Below are positions 24,180 to 35,101 of a stretch of 64,000 bases of DNA, piece by piece (within the stretch, counting starts at the first letter, position 1; each line of letters opens with the position of its first letter). The notes beneath the pieces are model-generated. The model saw only the letters and a list, made by a program, of their open reading frames with translations, did no database searches and was not told where the DNA came from. Both the position numbers and the translations under genes were made by a program. The stretch lies in assembly GCA_025084515.1 (NCBI GenBank), contig JAJAGP010001509.1:1-64000 (forward strand), written 5' to 3'. This DNA comes from Ancistrus triradiatus (Eukaryota; Chordata; Actinopteri; Siluriformes; Loricariidae).

Positions 24180-24569
24180 CAGGTAGTCCTTGGGTTACGA
24201 CGGTCTCGAGTTACGACGTTTCGTAGTTACGACGCATCTCCCATTTACTGTATAAAGCCTTTTTTCGACTTTAAGTGGTTTTGCGTCGTAAACTTCATAA
24301 CGCGAACTCCGTGTTTGGTGTGCGCGGCAGAAGAATAAAAGGTTATGCGGCTGTTTTTTGATTATTTACTGTCACGTTTGCTCTCGTACCACGCCCACCT
24401 TCGCGCACTTTCTCCCACGGCTCACTCATGCACCTGCGCACCACACCACCCTTCCATCAGTTTCCACCTCGTTCTTTCCGATCGTGTCTGTTATCCTTAT
24501 CCAAATCTCATGCTGAGCGCTTTCGGCCTCCTGTGTCAGCTCCAGTGTCTGTCTGTGTCTGTCTGTGTC

Positions 24570-24636
<67 letters not shown>

Positions 24637-25122
24637 AAACGTGCGCGCTCCTCTAGCGCTGATCTCTGACAGTTTAAAACAGAGATTCCTTCAGTTAGTC
24701 GTGTGCGTGCGTGCGTGCGTGCGTGTGTGTAAACGTGCGCGCTCCTCTAGCGCTGATCTCTGACAGTTTAAAACAGAGATTCCTTCAGTTAGTCGTGTGC
24801 GTGCGTGCGTGTGTGTAAACGTGTGCGCTCCTCTAGCGCTGATCTCTGACAGCTTAAAACAGAGATTCCTTCAGTTAGTCGTGTGCGTGTGTGTGTGTGC
24901 GTGTGTGTGCGTTGTTTTATTTATTCTATTCATTTCAGTTCATCACTACCATCTGGAGCTAACTGCTATTGGGTCCTATAATCCTTTTCTTTCATTTTCA
25001 CGATTCGCCATCATGTAGGATGCCGAACCGTAATAGTATGTACGTGTGTTCCGACTTGCACCGAAAATCGGTTTACGACACCACCTAGGAACGGATCTGC
25101 GTCGTAAGTCGAGGACTACCTG
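24180..25122. mobile_element. 943-bp MITE with tandem internal repeats
   Basis: Terminal inverted repeats start CAGGTAGTCCTTGGGTTACG (left) and CAGGTAGTCCTCGACTTACG (right, read inverted). A TA flanks each side (24,178 and 25,123). The uninterrupted site is visible in the related element at 38,790-38,800, so the insertion is certain. The inside has CGAC-rich ends, a (GT)n tract and three tandem copies of a roughly 90-bp unit. No transposase. Confidence 0.85.
24560..24920. repeat. (GT)n tract and three tandem ~90-bp units
   Basis: A GT run (about 24,574-24,632) is followed by three copies of a unit beginning GTAAACGTGCGCGCTCC (about 24,635, 24,729 and 24,817; spacings about 94 and 88), each ending in a short GTGCGTGC tract. 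Length differences are all in the GT/GC part. Confidence 0.8.
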
Positions 25123-25373
25123 TATAACTCCAAGTAAATCAAACTTCTGTGAAATCAAACTATCCACTTAGGAAGCAACACTGATTGACATTTTACATGC
25201 TGTTGTGCAAATGGAATAGACAACAGGTGGAAATTATTGACAATTAGCAAGACACACTCAATAAAGGAGTGGTTCTGCAGGTGGGGACCACAGACCACTT
25301 CTCAGTACCTATGCTTTCTGGCTGATGTTTTGGTCACTTTTGAATGTTGGTGATGCTTTCACATTCGTGGTAG

Positions 25374-26350
25374 CATGAGACTCTACAACCCACACAAGTG
25401 GCTCAGGTGGTGCAGCTCATCCATGATGGCACATCAATCAAGGTGTGCTGTGTCTGTCAGCGTAGTGTCCAGAGGTTGGAGGCGCTACCAGGAGACAGGC
25501 CAGTACACCAGGAGACGTGGAGGAGGCCGTAGGAGGGCAACAACCCAGCAGCAGGACCGCTACCTCCGCCTTTGTGCAAGGAGGAACAGGAGGAGCACTG
25601 CCAGAGCCCTGCAAAATGACCTCCAGCAGGGCACAAATGTGCAGTGTCTGCACAAATGGTTAGAAACTGACTCCATGAGGATGGTATGAGGGCCCGACAT
25701 CCACAGATGGAGGTTGTGCTCACAGCCCAACAGGACGCTTGCCATTTGCCAGAGAACACCAGGATTGGCAGATTCGCCACTGGCGCCCTGTGCTCTTCAC
25801 AGATGAAAGCAGGTTCACACTGAGCACATGTGACAGAGTCTGGAGACGCCGTGGAGAGTGATCTTCTGCCTGCAACATGCTTCAGCATGACTGGTTTGGC
25901 AGTGGGTCAGTAATGGTGTGGGGTGGCATTTCTTTGGAGGGCCGCACAGCCATCCATGTCCTCGCCAGAGGTAGCCCGACTGCCATTAGGTACCGAGATG
26001 AGATCCTCAGACCCCTTGTGAGACCATATGCTGGTGCGTTTGGCCCTGGGTTCCTCATAATGCAGGACAATGCTAGACCTCATGTGGCTGGAGTGTGTCA
26101 GCAGTTCCTGCAAGATGAAGGCATTGAAGCTACGGGCTGGCCCGCCTGTTCCCCAGACCTGAATCCGATTGAGCACACCTGGGACATCATGTCTCGCTCT
26201 ATCCACCAATGTCACGTTGCAGCACAGCAGGAGTATTTAGTATAGGTCTGAGAGGAGATCCCTAAGGAGACCATCCGCCACATCATCAGGAGCATGCCCA
26301 GGCATTGTGGGGAGGTCGTACAGGCACGTGGAGGCCACACACAATACTGA
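25374..26350 (+). pseudogene. Broken Tc1 transposase (family B)
   Basis: The helix-turn-helix segment (RCAVSVSVVSRGWRRYQETG, 25,440-25,500) is open for 104 codons, then the frame breaks. The catalytic core is in another frame: a 122-codon stretch (25,877-26,245) includes GSGSVMVWGGISLEGRTA, the second Asp in LIMQDNARPH and the Glu in SPDLNPIEHTWD. The first catalytic segment (LFTDESRF, about 25,790-25,815) is frameshifted. Several lesions exclude function. Confidence 0.8.
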
Positions 26351-27142
26351 GCCTCATTTTGTTTTAAGGACATTACATCAAAGTTGGATCAGCCTGTAGT
26401 GTGTTTTCCACTTTAAGTTTGTGTGTGACTCCAAATCCAGACCTCCACTGGTTAATGAATTTGATTTCCATTGATGATTTTTGTGTGATTTTGTTGTCAG
26501 CACATTCAACTTTGTACAGAACAAAAATGAGAATATTTCATTCATTGAGATCTAGGATGTGTTATTTGAGTGTTCCCTTTATTTTTTTGAGCAGTGTATA
26601 ATATGAACACTTTTCCGACAGTGTTAAAATATATCCACGTCACAAACTGAAAACATGTTTTAATCCCTACTTTATTTGCCATTTAGGTGCGGGTAGCTTG
26701 ACCGCAATTTCCGGACGACATGCCTGCAGATGTGGTTTAAAGCTTCCCAGGGACAGATTAAACGTCTGCGTCTTACCGCATTACTGATTGAATCGCTACC
26801 CAACTCCTCCCGACTTTCCACATATACTAAAGTTATGAATGGATCTTTCGCTAACTTGTCAGATCTGATTGGATGTCGTCTCTGCCAAACATTTTCTTCT
26901 CGTTTTTATTCGTTAACAAAAGTGTCAGTTCATTTTGTCCTAGTTTTTGTTGTTTTTTATTAATTTTAGTTTAGTCATCGTCTCGGTTTCGTTAGAAATA
27001 AATGGTCATTGATGAAAACTTTGACAAATATTGTCAAAAAAATGAACACTGCTTGTGTGAAAATCTGATGATGTTTTAGGTCAGATTTATGCAGAAATAT
27101 AGACAATTCTAAAGGGTTCACAAACTTTCAGGCACCACTGTA

Positions 27143-27420
27143 CATAATGAGCATATGCCAAGCTGATTGGAATGGACGGACCCGCGATAACCTGTATGAA
27201 GCCAACCCCAATGTAGGCAGTAAAATGACACCATACCTGGAGAATTGGTGGGAACAGGTTACATATGCCAGATGCTGCATTGGGCATACATTCTGACCCA
27301 TTCTTACCTAATAAGGTTGGAGAAAACCCCAGTCTGTGAGACCTCTTACAATAAAGTACAATTAAATGTTAATTCTTTCAAGAAGGCTTGTCAAGAACTG
27401 AAAACGATGAATATCAAGCA
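27143..27420 (+). mobile_element. I-like LINE fragment (3' part, continues 21,060-21,568)
   Basis: Just after the TA of Tc1 copy 2, the + strand reads WNGRTRDNLYEANPNVG, PYLENWWEQVTYARC and IGHTFLTHSYLI, typical of the region downstream of RNase H in I-like LINEs. It is collinear with the fragment ending at 21,568. The simplest reading is one LINE split by later insertions. Confidence 0.65.
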
Positions 27421-27532
27421 AATGTTTCCCATAAGTAATAATGTAAATTGAATTACTCCGTTCCAGACCCCCAGAAAATCCACACTCATAAGGCATTATA
27501 TGCAATAATGGAGTTGTATTGTACAGGTGCTC

Positions 27533-27640
27533 CCTGATTTACGATGGGGAAACATTACAAATCCATCATAAATTAAATGTATCATGAATGAAGGCGTTTG
27601 AGTGTTTGGTAGAGTGGTCTGTGTTGTATAATAGTGGGGC
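27533..27640. mobile_element. Short MITE-like fragment
   Basis: The text ACAGGTGCTCCCTGATTTAC, a GATGGGGAAACATT stretch, then TAAATGTATCATGAA and GTTTGGTAGAGTG recurs in reverse at about 59,490-59,597. It is a short non-autonomous repeat of unknown class. Confidence 0.55.
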
Positions 27641-27734
27641 TTATGATGAGCAATGGTGAGTAAGTCAATGTTTAAAACGTTTACATTAACTTACAGTTGG
27701 CCAAAATCATTAACAAAAAAAGCTATTTTATAGT

Positions 27735-28275
27735 AGTGTTGAAAAATCTCATGTAAATCTCACTCATATTTTGAATTTCCTCCATTTGTACACAGTCTGT
27801 CTGACTGTGGGTTGGTGGAGTCCAAACTCTTTAGAGATGGTTTTGTAACATTTTCCAGCCTGATGAGCATCAACAACTCTCTTTCTGAGGTCCTCAGAAA
27901 TCTCCTTTGTTCTTGTCATGATACACTTCCACAAACGTGCTGTGAAGAGCAGATTTTGATAGATCCCTGTTCTTTAAATAAAACAGGGTGCCCACTCACA
28001 CCTGATTGTCATCCCATTGATTGAAAACACCTGACTCTAATTTCACCTTAAAAATTAACTGCTAATCCTAGAGGTTCACATACTTTTGTTACTCAGTAAT
28101 ATGTAATATTGGATCATTTTCCTCAATAAATAAATGATTTAATAAATATATTTGTTTAACTGGGTTCTCTTTATCTACTTTTAGGACTTGTGTGAAAATC
28201 TGATGATGTTTTAGGTCATATTTATGCAGAAATATAAAACATTCCAAAGGGTTCACAAACTTTCAAGCACCACTG
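27735..28275 (-). mobile_element. Tc1-like family A, copy 3 (5' part only)
   Basis: Contains the transposase N-terminal coding part on the - strand (the text around AGCCTGATGAGCATCAACAA), the 5' flank and the terminal repeat ending ...CAAGCACCACTG at 28,275 before a TA. This copy gives the uninterrupted terminal order that dates the split in copy 2. Confidence 0.8.
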
Positions 28276-28277
28276 TA

Positions 28278-28635
28278 ATAACCACTCTTGCCAGGAAATT
28301 GACCCATGAGCTGTCCTGGTGTTAATCCCCACTTCCTTAGCTTTACTGAAAAGTGCCAATGGGAAGCCCTGCCATGAGAGGCAACACATGGCAGCAGGAT
28401 GTCCTACACATATCATTGAGTTATTAGTGTCCCTTATATCACTACTAGGGTTGACCGACTGTCGTATGTGACGGCTCCCCAGTTCATCACACCAGCAGTT
28501 GGGACAGCATATTGCTCCACATCACAGGCAGGGTTGAAGCACTAACCACGAGGTCTCCATGCTCAAACCCCAAACAGAATCTGGGTTTGTTGTTAAAGAT
28601 GATATGGTTCCAGGTTTCTCATTCATAACACCACT
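28278..28635. other. No feature recognised
   Basis: About 350 bp with no clear repeat or coding similarity. The phrase GCACTAACCACGAGGTCTCC may be a tRNA-SINE remnant, but no promoter boxes are convincing. Confidence 0.35.
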
Positions 28636-28639
28636 TCAG

Positions 28640-28795
28640 CAGGATTGTGGTGTCTGATCCACTCGTATCAGTGCAACACACTAACACGTCACCACCACCA
28701 TCACCATGTCAGTGTCATAGCAGTGCTGAGACTGATCTACCACCCAAATAGTACTTGATCTGTGGTGGTCCTGTGGAGGTTCAGATCGTTAGAGA
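28640..28795. mobile_element. Fold-back element, partial copy 2
   Basis: GTGTCTGATCCACTCGTATC, CAGTGCTGAGACTGATC and TGATCTGTGGTGGTCCTGTG match the right arm of the element at 18,763-19,185. Confidence 0.65.
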
Positions 28796-28803
28796 ACAGA
28801 GTA

Positions 28804-29185
28804 CAGTGGGGCAAAGAAAAGTATTTAGTCAGCCACTGATTGTGCAAGTTCTCCTACTGAATTTTCATCATAGGTACACTTCATGAGAGCTATGAGAGAC
28901 CAAATGAAAAAAATCCAGGAAATCACATTGTAGGATTTTTAAAGAATGTAATTGTAAATTGTGATGGAAAATAAGTTTTTGGTCAATAACAAAAGTTCAG
29001 CTCAATACTTTGTAGCATAACCTTTGTTGGCAATGGCAAAGGTTTCCTGTAAGTCTTCACCAGGTTTGCACACACTATAGCTGGTATTTTGGCCCATTCC
29101 TCCATGCAGATCTCCTCTAGAGACATGATGTTTTGGGGCTGTCGCTGGGCAACACGGACTTTCAACTTTCAACTTCCTTCTCAAA
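28804..29185 (-). mobile_element. Tc1-like family C, terminal fragment
   Basis: Starts at a TA with CAGTGGGGCAAAGAAAAG, runs through TCACATTGTAGGATTTTTAA and the end of the transposase (- strand, MEEWAKIPAIVCANLVKTY), and is cut near 29,185. Confidence 0.75.
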
Positions 29186-29188
29186 AAA

Positions 29189-29570
29189 TTTGCATATTGT
29201 GATAAAGTTAATTCTTTTCCGTAATGTAATGATAAAAATTTAACTTTCACATATTTTACATTCATTGCACACCAACTGAAATATTTCAAGTCTTTTATTG
29301 TTTTAATACTGATGATTTTGGCATACAGCTCATGAAAACCCAAAATTCTCACAAAATTAGCATATCATGATAAGGTTCTCTAAACGAGCTATTAACCTAA
29401 TCATCTGAATCAACGAATTAACTCTAAACACCTGCAAAAGATTCCTGAGGCTTTTGAAAACTCCCAGCCTGGTTCATTACTCAAAACCGCAATCATGGGT
29501 AAGACTGCCGACCTGACTGCTGTCCAGAAGGCCATCATTGACACCCTCAAGCAAGAGGGTAAGACACAGA
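29189..29570 (+). mobile_element. Tc1-like family E, 5' part, cut by an assembly gap
   Basis: About 300 bp of terminal and untranslated sequence (AATTTGCATATTGTGATAAAG) leads to an ATG at 29,495 and a transposase N-terminus (MGKTADLTAVQKAIIDTLK), the start of a paired-type helix-turn-helix. The N run interrupts it after 25 codons, and the rest does not appear on the other side. Confidence 0.7.
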
Positions 29571-29670
29571 NNNNNNNNNNNNNNNNNNNNNNNNNNNNNN
29601 NNNNNNNNNNNNNNNNNNNNNNNNNNNNNNNNNNNNNNNNNNNNNNNNNNNNNNNNNNNNNNNNNNNNNN
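29571..29670. other. Assembly gap, exactly 100 N
   Basis: A run of 100 N, the conventional size for a gap of unknown length. It breaks a Tc1 transposase on the left and abuts an AT/GT microsatellite on the right, so distances across it are unreliable. Confidence 0.98.
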
Positions 29671-29812
29671 TATATATGTGTATATATATATATATATATG
29701 TGTGTGTGTATATATATGTGTATATATATACATATATACATATACATATATATGTGTGTGTATATATATATGTATTTACACACGTGTATGTATGTATGTA
29801 TGTATGTGTGTA
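29671..29812. repeat. (TA/TG)n microsatellite
   Basis: TATATATGTGTGTATAT-type simple sequence with a (GTAT)n tail, directly after the assembly gap. Confidence 0.95.
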
Positions 29813-30610
29813 CCGCGTTTCACGAGGCGATAGTAGCAGAGCTGCGTTCAATACTACCAAATTTGACACGCCACCTAAAAAATAAACACTCGGCCGAATA
29901 CAGGGAGTTTATTCAGGCAACTCAGGCAAAGGCTACACCTAAGCAACAAACGCTAGCAGAAACTTTTAAAAGAAGAGAGAATTTTTTTAGAGACAGCGAT
30001 ATGGCCAAAAAGATTACAGAGAGGCTCATTGAATTCTTCGCTTAGAATGACCAGCCTATCGCTGTGGTAGAAAATACAGGTTTTCGTCGTCCTTTATAGA
30101 GCTTTTGTAGCCGCGATATGCGCTACCATCGCGACACTACATTTCAGAAACGGCCCTGCCCGAGCTTTACAAAAAGGTTCACGACCACCTGCGAGGTTTT
30201 TTTAATCAGATGTGACTGCTATTGGCTTCGCCACCGGCGTTTGGAGCTGTGATGTTTCTCCGATGTCATTACTTAGCCTCACTGCACACTGGATTGACTC
30301 GGCTTTTTATTTAAAGCGTGCGGTATCGCATGCTCATCAGTTTCGCGGGTCTCATACAGCAGAGCACGTAAAACAACCTATGGAGGAGATGTTAAACACT
30401 TGGGAAATAGACAAGCAACTGGTCCGTGTTTTTTTGCGCGACACTGCAAGAAATATGAAAAAAGCAATGGATGATATGTGGGTAAAAAACGTGGGCTGCA
30501 TCGTGCATACGCTTCAGCTGGTTGTACACGAGGGGCTGCTTCCTCAGCGCAGCATCACAGACACACTGGCTAACGGAAGGAAGATCATAAGTCATTTTAA
30601 CCATTCATTA
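29813..30610 (+). pseudogene. Broken ZBED-type hAT transposase, N-terminal part
   Basis: The end of a BED zinc finger (SRAAFNTT, then NLTRHLKNKHSAEYREF with its paired His) is followed by QQTLAETFKRREN and DMAKKITERLIEF (about 29,930-30,044). A stop at 30,043-30,045 and frameshifts follow. A second open stretch (30,212-30,673) includes SPMSLLSLTAHWIDSAF, HTAEHVKQPMEEML and VGCIVHTLQLVVHEGL, the usual start of the hAT catalytic domain. It is non-functional and may have extended left into the gap. Confidence 0.75.
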
Positions 30611-31053
30611 TTAGTACACATTTTTTATTGTATCACTGCATTAAACAGAATTGTAATATTTTATGCGTTGTGACTGCGAATGATAAGTTCAAAGTGGAAC
30701 TGTGGTTATCTTACTCATTTTGAGTGTTCTAGTTTTACTACTGCAATGCTGCACTAAGTGGAATTTATACAAAGAGTTTTACTTTTATTTTGTAAAAATA
30801 AAAAAACATTAAGCAATAACTTTGATGCAGGCATTTTTTTCTTAATGCACTGCAGAGCTACTCAGTTGTCAAACGTACATTGGATTAATTTGAATAACTA
30901 ATGTACTTGGTGTGCACTGTGTGAACAGTATTATGTAGTTCTTATATAGACAATATCTTGAAAATAGAAGTATCGGTTTGAGATTCGATATCGGAAGACA
31001 CTCAAAATTAATGACTCGGATCGGGGACAAAAAAACTTGATCGGGACATCCCT
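29813..31053 (+). mobile_element. hAT (ZBED-like) transposon, internally deleted
   Basis: Begins inside a transposase and ends with GATCGGGACATCCC at about 31,040-31,052, text typical of one end of fish ZBED-type hAT elements. The catalytic C-terminal half and the dimerisation domain are absent; after about 30,610 the sequence is non-coding. Confidence 0.7.
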
Positions 31054-31054
31054 T

Positions 31055-31062
<8 letters not shown>

Positions 31063-31112
<50 letters not shown>
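31063..31112. repeat. (AT)n(GT)n microsatellite
   Basis: Perfect AT then GT dinucleotide runs immediately after the hAT end. Confidence 0.95.
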
Positions 31113-31118
<6 letters not shown>

Positions 31119-31539
31119 ATAATATATGTAATATATAATGGCCTTATCATTTTGGGGTTTATGTTGCTAGTGTATGTTTAAATACTGTAAGTAGTTTTGC
31201 CTTTTCTTATAAGCTTGTAGTATATGTATGTTGTGTTTTTATAGTAACATGTACTTATTATTTTCATGCTGCAATGTCAAAATGGTCCCGTGTGTGGTTG
31301 GGGCTGCTATATAGTGACACTATATATAAGTCACATGAATGAAACAAATGAAATGGTCAATGCTCACGTGGGAAACGTATTGTGTAGTACTGTAGTTTAT
31401 CGCGGTAATTCTGGAGATGATTATTGTTTGTTTAAATTTACATTTTCACCCAAGTCTGCTGTGCAAGGATTTTAGGCAGTTGTAGGAAAATGTGCTGCAA
31501 GGTAAGAATGCAGAAATGGAACTGTTAATAGATTTTTTT
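31113..31539. other. No feature recognised
   Basis: AT-rich sequence. An open stretch of 69 codons (31,266-31,475) has no family features. Confidence 0.4.
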
Positions 31540-32460
31540 TGTCAATTTACACAATGCAAAGTGAATGAACAAAAGGGAAAGAATTTATGCTGTTTTGAAG
31601 CAAAGGGTGGTCACACAAAGTATTGATTGGATTTAGATTTCTCTCTTGTTCATTCACTTTGCATTTTGTTTAAGACTCAGAAAAAGTTGGGGTGGTATGG
31701 AAATTGCAAATAAAATAGTACTTTTTTCTACTACTTAATATAGTAGTATTACTTGTATATTAGTAGTATTATAGTAGTATTACTAATTAATAAGTAGTAA
31801 TTCTTACCATTGACTTCTATTTAATTGCAGACAGTATTAGCCCAAGCTATTTCATGCTTTTTCAGCTCGACTTCATGTCATTTCATTAGGCCTGCAACAC
31901 ATTCCAAAGAAGTTGTGACGGTAAATCATTTACCACTTTGTAATTTTGCCATTCCTTCTCAAAACTTGGCACTGAGAATACCTAGCAATTAAGTGTTTCA
32001 GGTGTTAATTTGTCCCACTCTGCAACTCTGCACTCCTGCAAATGTGTCTTAAGGTGTGCAACACTACGGGGGTTGTTGTTGGCACATTTTTCATTTCAAA
32101 ATTCTCCACACATTCTGTATTGGGGACAGGTCAGAATTGCAGGCAGGCCTTTGAAATGTGTGCAGCAAGTGATCTTGCATTTCCTTGCTGAAAATGGCAG
32201 GAACATCCCTGGAAAAGTTGCTCTCCTGAAGGCAGAATATGTTGCCCTAAATTCTCAGTGTACTTTTCTGTATTAATGATGACATCACAGAAGTGTAAAT
32301 GACCGTTGCCAAAGGCACTGACCCAACCACATACCATTGCAAGCCCTGACTTTTTTACTTGTTGCTGATTACAATCTGGTTGGTCCTTTTCATCTTTGGT
32401 CCGGAGCACACAGCATCCATTTCTTTCAAAAAATAACTTCATGGATACTGCTTTTGTACC
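31540..32460. repeat. Interspersed repeat family R1, copy 2
   Basis: Includes GGTGGTCACACAAAGTATTG (31,607), a short TAGTAGTAT-rich insertion (31,730-31,800), and a body at 32,180-32,400 matching 12,360-12,570 (GACATCACAGAAGTGTAAA, ACTTGTTGCTGATTAC). GCCTGCAACACATTCCAAAG at 31,891 is echoed by GGCCTGCAACAAATGC at 39,684. Confidence 0.55.
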
Positions 32461-32729
32461 AAATCATGATTATAATCAACTCTTTGAAAATCACATCAAT
32501 CATTGAACACTGTCATCTGTTTGAAATCACATCATTATTTAGGTTTTTCTTTCTTTCTTTTTTTAAACTAACCTCATTACTAGCCCTAAATTGCTTTGTC
32601 CCAGGATGTTTTGAATGTGTTGCAGGTCTGAAATCCAGTAATTAAGTTTTATTAACAAATTAAATGAAGTTGATCAGACATGAAATATCTTATATACAAC
32701 GCCAAACCAGAAAATGTTGTGACCGTATG

Positions 32730-32770
32730 GAAAATGAAAAATAAATAAATAAATAAATAAATAAATAAAA
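32730..32770. repeat. (AAAT)n microsatellite
   Basis: About nine AAAT/AATA units. Confidence 0.95.
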
Positions 32771-32811
32771 TCCAGTGTGTCTTATGTTTACTTTAATTTT
32801 TGACATTTGCA

Positions 32812-33120
32812 GACAGTATCAACCCAAGATATTTTATGTTTTGGCTGGTCAACTTCATTTCTTTTGTTAATTTAAAGCCATTCCTGCATCATATTCCCCC
32901 AAAAAAGTTGGTTTAGGTGTGTGATTTCGAATGGGTGATGTCAACAGGTAATAGTAATTATGATTTGGTAGAAAATCAGTATCCACAAAAGGCTGGGTCT
33001 TTGAGTATAGGCAGAGAATCTTCAGTTTGTCAGCAAATGCTTGAGAAAATTATTGAAATGTTTAAAAACAATGTTATTCAGATACGTGTTTTTCTTCCTA
33101 AAAACATAAATCCAAAATAA
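32812..33120. repeat. Interspersed repeat family R1, copy 3
   Basis: GCAGACAGTATCAACCCAAG and GGTGATGTCAACAGGTAAT match 39,598-39,795, and GTCTTTGAGTATAGGCAGAG with TTATTGAAATGTTTAAAAAC matches 12,210-12,300. Confidence 0.6.
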
Positions 33121-33832
33121 AATATTCAATGTAACTGTTTCGCTTTTAGATGGAACGTTTTATTGTAAGGTAAGCATTCAAAATATCCTCAGGTGCGACT
33201 AGTGATCTGATTACAGTGCACAACTGCCGATAGTGATACAGATTCCGATACTGGAGGTTTTTTTTTTACCTTAACATTATGATTATTCTTGTTGGTATTC
33301 TTATTCTTGCTGTCTAACATGCTGTCTGGTTTTTTGGCATTTCCAGACTAAAAAATCTCCACACAAACAACATTTTAGTTAAACCAACAGCTAGTACTGT
33401 TTGCCCACTCGGTTGCAGACTGAAGTTGCTACATACTTATATGATAAGGTGTGGAATGGAATGTAGATCGACCAAGACTCCTACAGTATTATTCACAGTA
33501 AATTTAAGTTTTCATAATAAATGCTATCCTGCGGTGTGACATCGGTGACCAGATTTGGTAAACTGTCGGATTGATGGACAGCTTTTTGTCAAACAAGAAC
33601 CAGGAAGTCTGGCTGTGATGAGAAGGTTGGACAGTGAGTTTAAAACTCTTATAAACTTAACACATTTCATACTTTCTGTCAAATTGGGGGGGGGCAAACA
33701 TGCTTAGGCACAGTACATATTGTCTAGGGTGAGTACGGTCTATGTTTGTCACCCCCTGTCCCCCTTTAACTGTATTTTCCATTGTCAGAAAACATTTTAC
33801 TGTGTGCATGTGGGGATCCATACAGTCATGGC
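33121..33832. other. No feature recognised
   Basis: AT-rich sequence. A short GATTCCGATACTGGAGG phrase near 33,240 resembles the degenerate ends of hAT elements, but no boundaries are visible. Confidence 0.35.
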
Positions 33833-34320
33833 CAGAAATGTTGACACTAGGACATTTTTCTTACAAATTGCTTCCAAATAATTTGCTTAAGTCTTTAACA
33901 GTACATAATTCTTTATTTTACTTATAAAAACATAAACAAATAAACAATATGGACAAATTATTTGGCATACTTAATTTGTAATAATTCTTGGAAAGAATAA
34001 ACAGGCAATGCCTGTTGCTTTGAATTAGTTTATTCCACCTTTCTAATACCGCAGTTATTTTCAGGCGTCTTCTCCCAACTGCTGCTTTGAGATCTCTTCA
34101 TAGGTTGGCTGATGGCTACTTTAGAACAGCTCTTTGTCTTGAACCACTTCCTTGTCTTGACATATACCTTGCATCATTGACCTGCTGAAAGGCCCATGAC
34201 CTTTGGAAACCTAAATTACTGATATTGGGATTTGTTAGAGTTGGGATTTCACAACGACGTGCATGGCACTGTTGCATGGCACAGAACCAGACGGACAAAT
34301 AACTGAATTATAGGTGTCAT
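33833..34320 (-). mobile_element. Tc1-like family F, terminal fragment
   Basis: Starts after a TA with CAGTCATGGCCAGAAATGTT, a terminal repeat known from a widespread fish Tc1 group. A decayed body follows, probably with - strand coding (GACCTGCTGAAAGGCCCATG region). No right end is seen. Confidence 0.6.
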
Positions 34321-34544
34321 TTTGTCTTAAACACACTTCATATCAACAAGGTAACAGTAGAGATCAGGGTAAAGCCTGATTTTGCAAAGTGTGAACCAGT
34401 TTTACACTATGTAAGTTTGGTGGATGTATAAGTTACATTTGCAAGTCACACTGTATGGGATGATTCCCATAAATTCTTGGGCAAATTCTGTAACAGGCTG
34501 CAATAGCACGTGTTCTTCCTGTCTGGTTATTTGAGGGTTGGGTG

Positions 34545-34720
34545 GTATGATGGTATTCCGGGATCCCGTGGTATTCAAAAATGGTGAAGGTATTTTAAAA
34601 ATGCTTCACGTGCTGGATTTACCTACTTGATGCACAGCTGGAGGAGTCAAAATACAAGAGTTTTGTTGTACACTGTTATTGAAAACAATGATCGCTAGAT
34701 GGCGCCAAATAGTTTGATTA
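34545..34720. repeat. Dispersed direct repeat, copy 1
   Basis: The order of GGTATTCAAAAATGGTGA, AAAATGCTTCA, GCTGG.TTTAC.TACTT, GTCAAAATACAA and GCTAGATGGC is repeated at 35,625-35,820 in the same orientation. Class unknown, no coding. Confidence 0.65.
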
Positions 34721-34926
34721 AGTACAGGATCAACTCGCGTTCATCATGTCATCATAATCATGTAATGTCTCTGGCATCATTCGTTTATGTTTATGTTAGG
34801 TGTAATGACGTTATTAGATTAGAACGCTTTTTGTCTTTTCTCGTCATCATTTAAATAATTATCTGATTATTTATTAATTTGTGGCACCATGTTTCAAAGG
34901 CCATAACCTACATTACGAACACACTG

Positions 34927-35101
34927 CCCAGGAAAAAAAATGTACTGTGAAATTTGACAGTAGAACCATGAAGTGGCCAAATTACCACCATAATTCACAG
35001 TAGAACTGTGAACTTTATGGTCAAACTGTGAAAGTTCACATTAAAACTGTCAAGCAGTTCACAGTTTTACTATGAAAATTCACAGTACATTTTTTCCTGG
35101 G
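34927..35101. mobile_element. 175-bp palindromic MITE
   Basis: Ends CCCAGGAAAAAAAATGTACT and, inverted, CCCAGGAAAAAATGTACTG. The interior is a series of short CACAGT/ACTGTGA motifs in both orientations, so the whole can fold on itself. Confidence 0.75.

Larger units (their letters stand above)
24138..26596 (+). mobile_element. Tc1-like family B, copy 1 (carries a nested MITE)
   Basis: Starts CCTGCTCAAAAAAATAAAG after a TA (24,136-24,137) and ends ...TTTTTTTGAGCAGTG before a TA (26,597). The same terminal text bounds copy 2 (37,449-38,827). A 943-bp MITE interrupts it at 24,180. Confidence 0.85.

Noticed and set aside
24345..25018. Frames with poly(Cys-Val) runs
   Set aside because: They come from the GT tract in the MITE.
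25877..26245. A domesticated transposase gene
   Set aside because: Both sides are frameshifted and terminal repeats remain, so it is an ordinary decayed Tc1.
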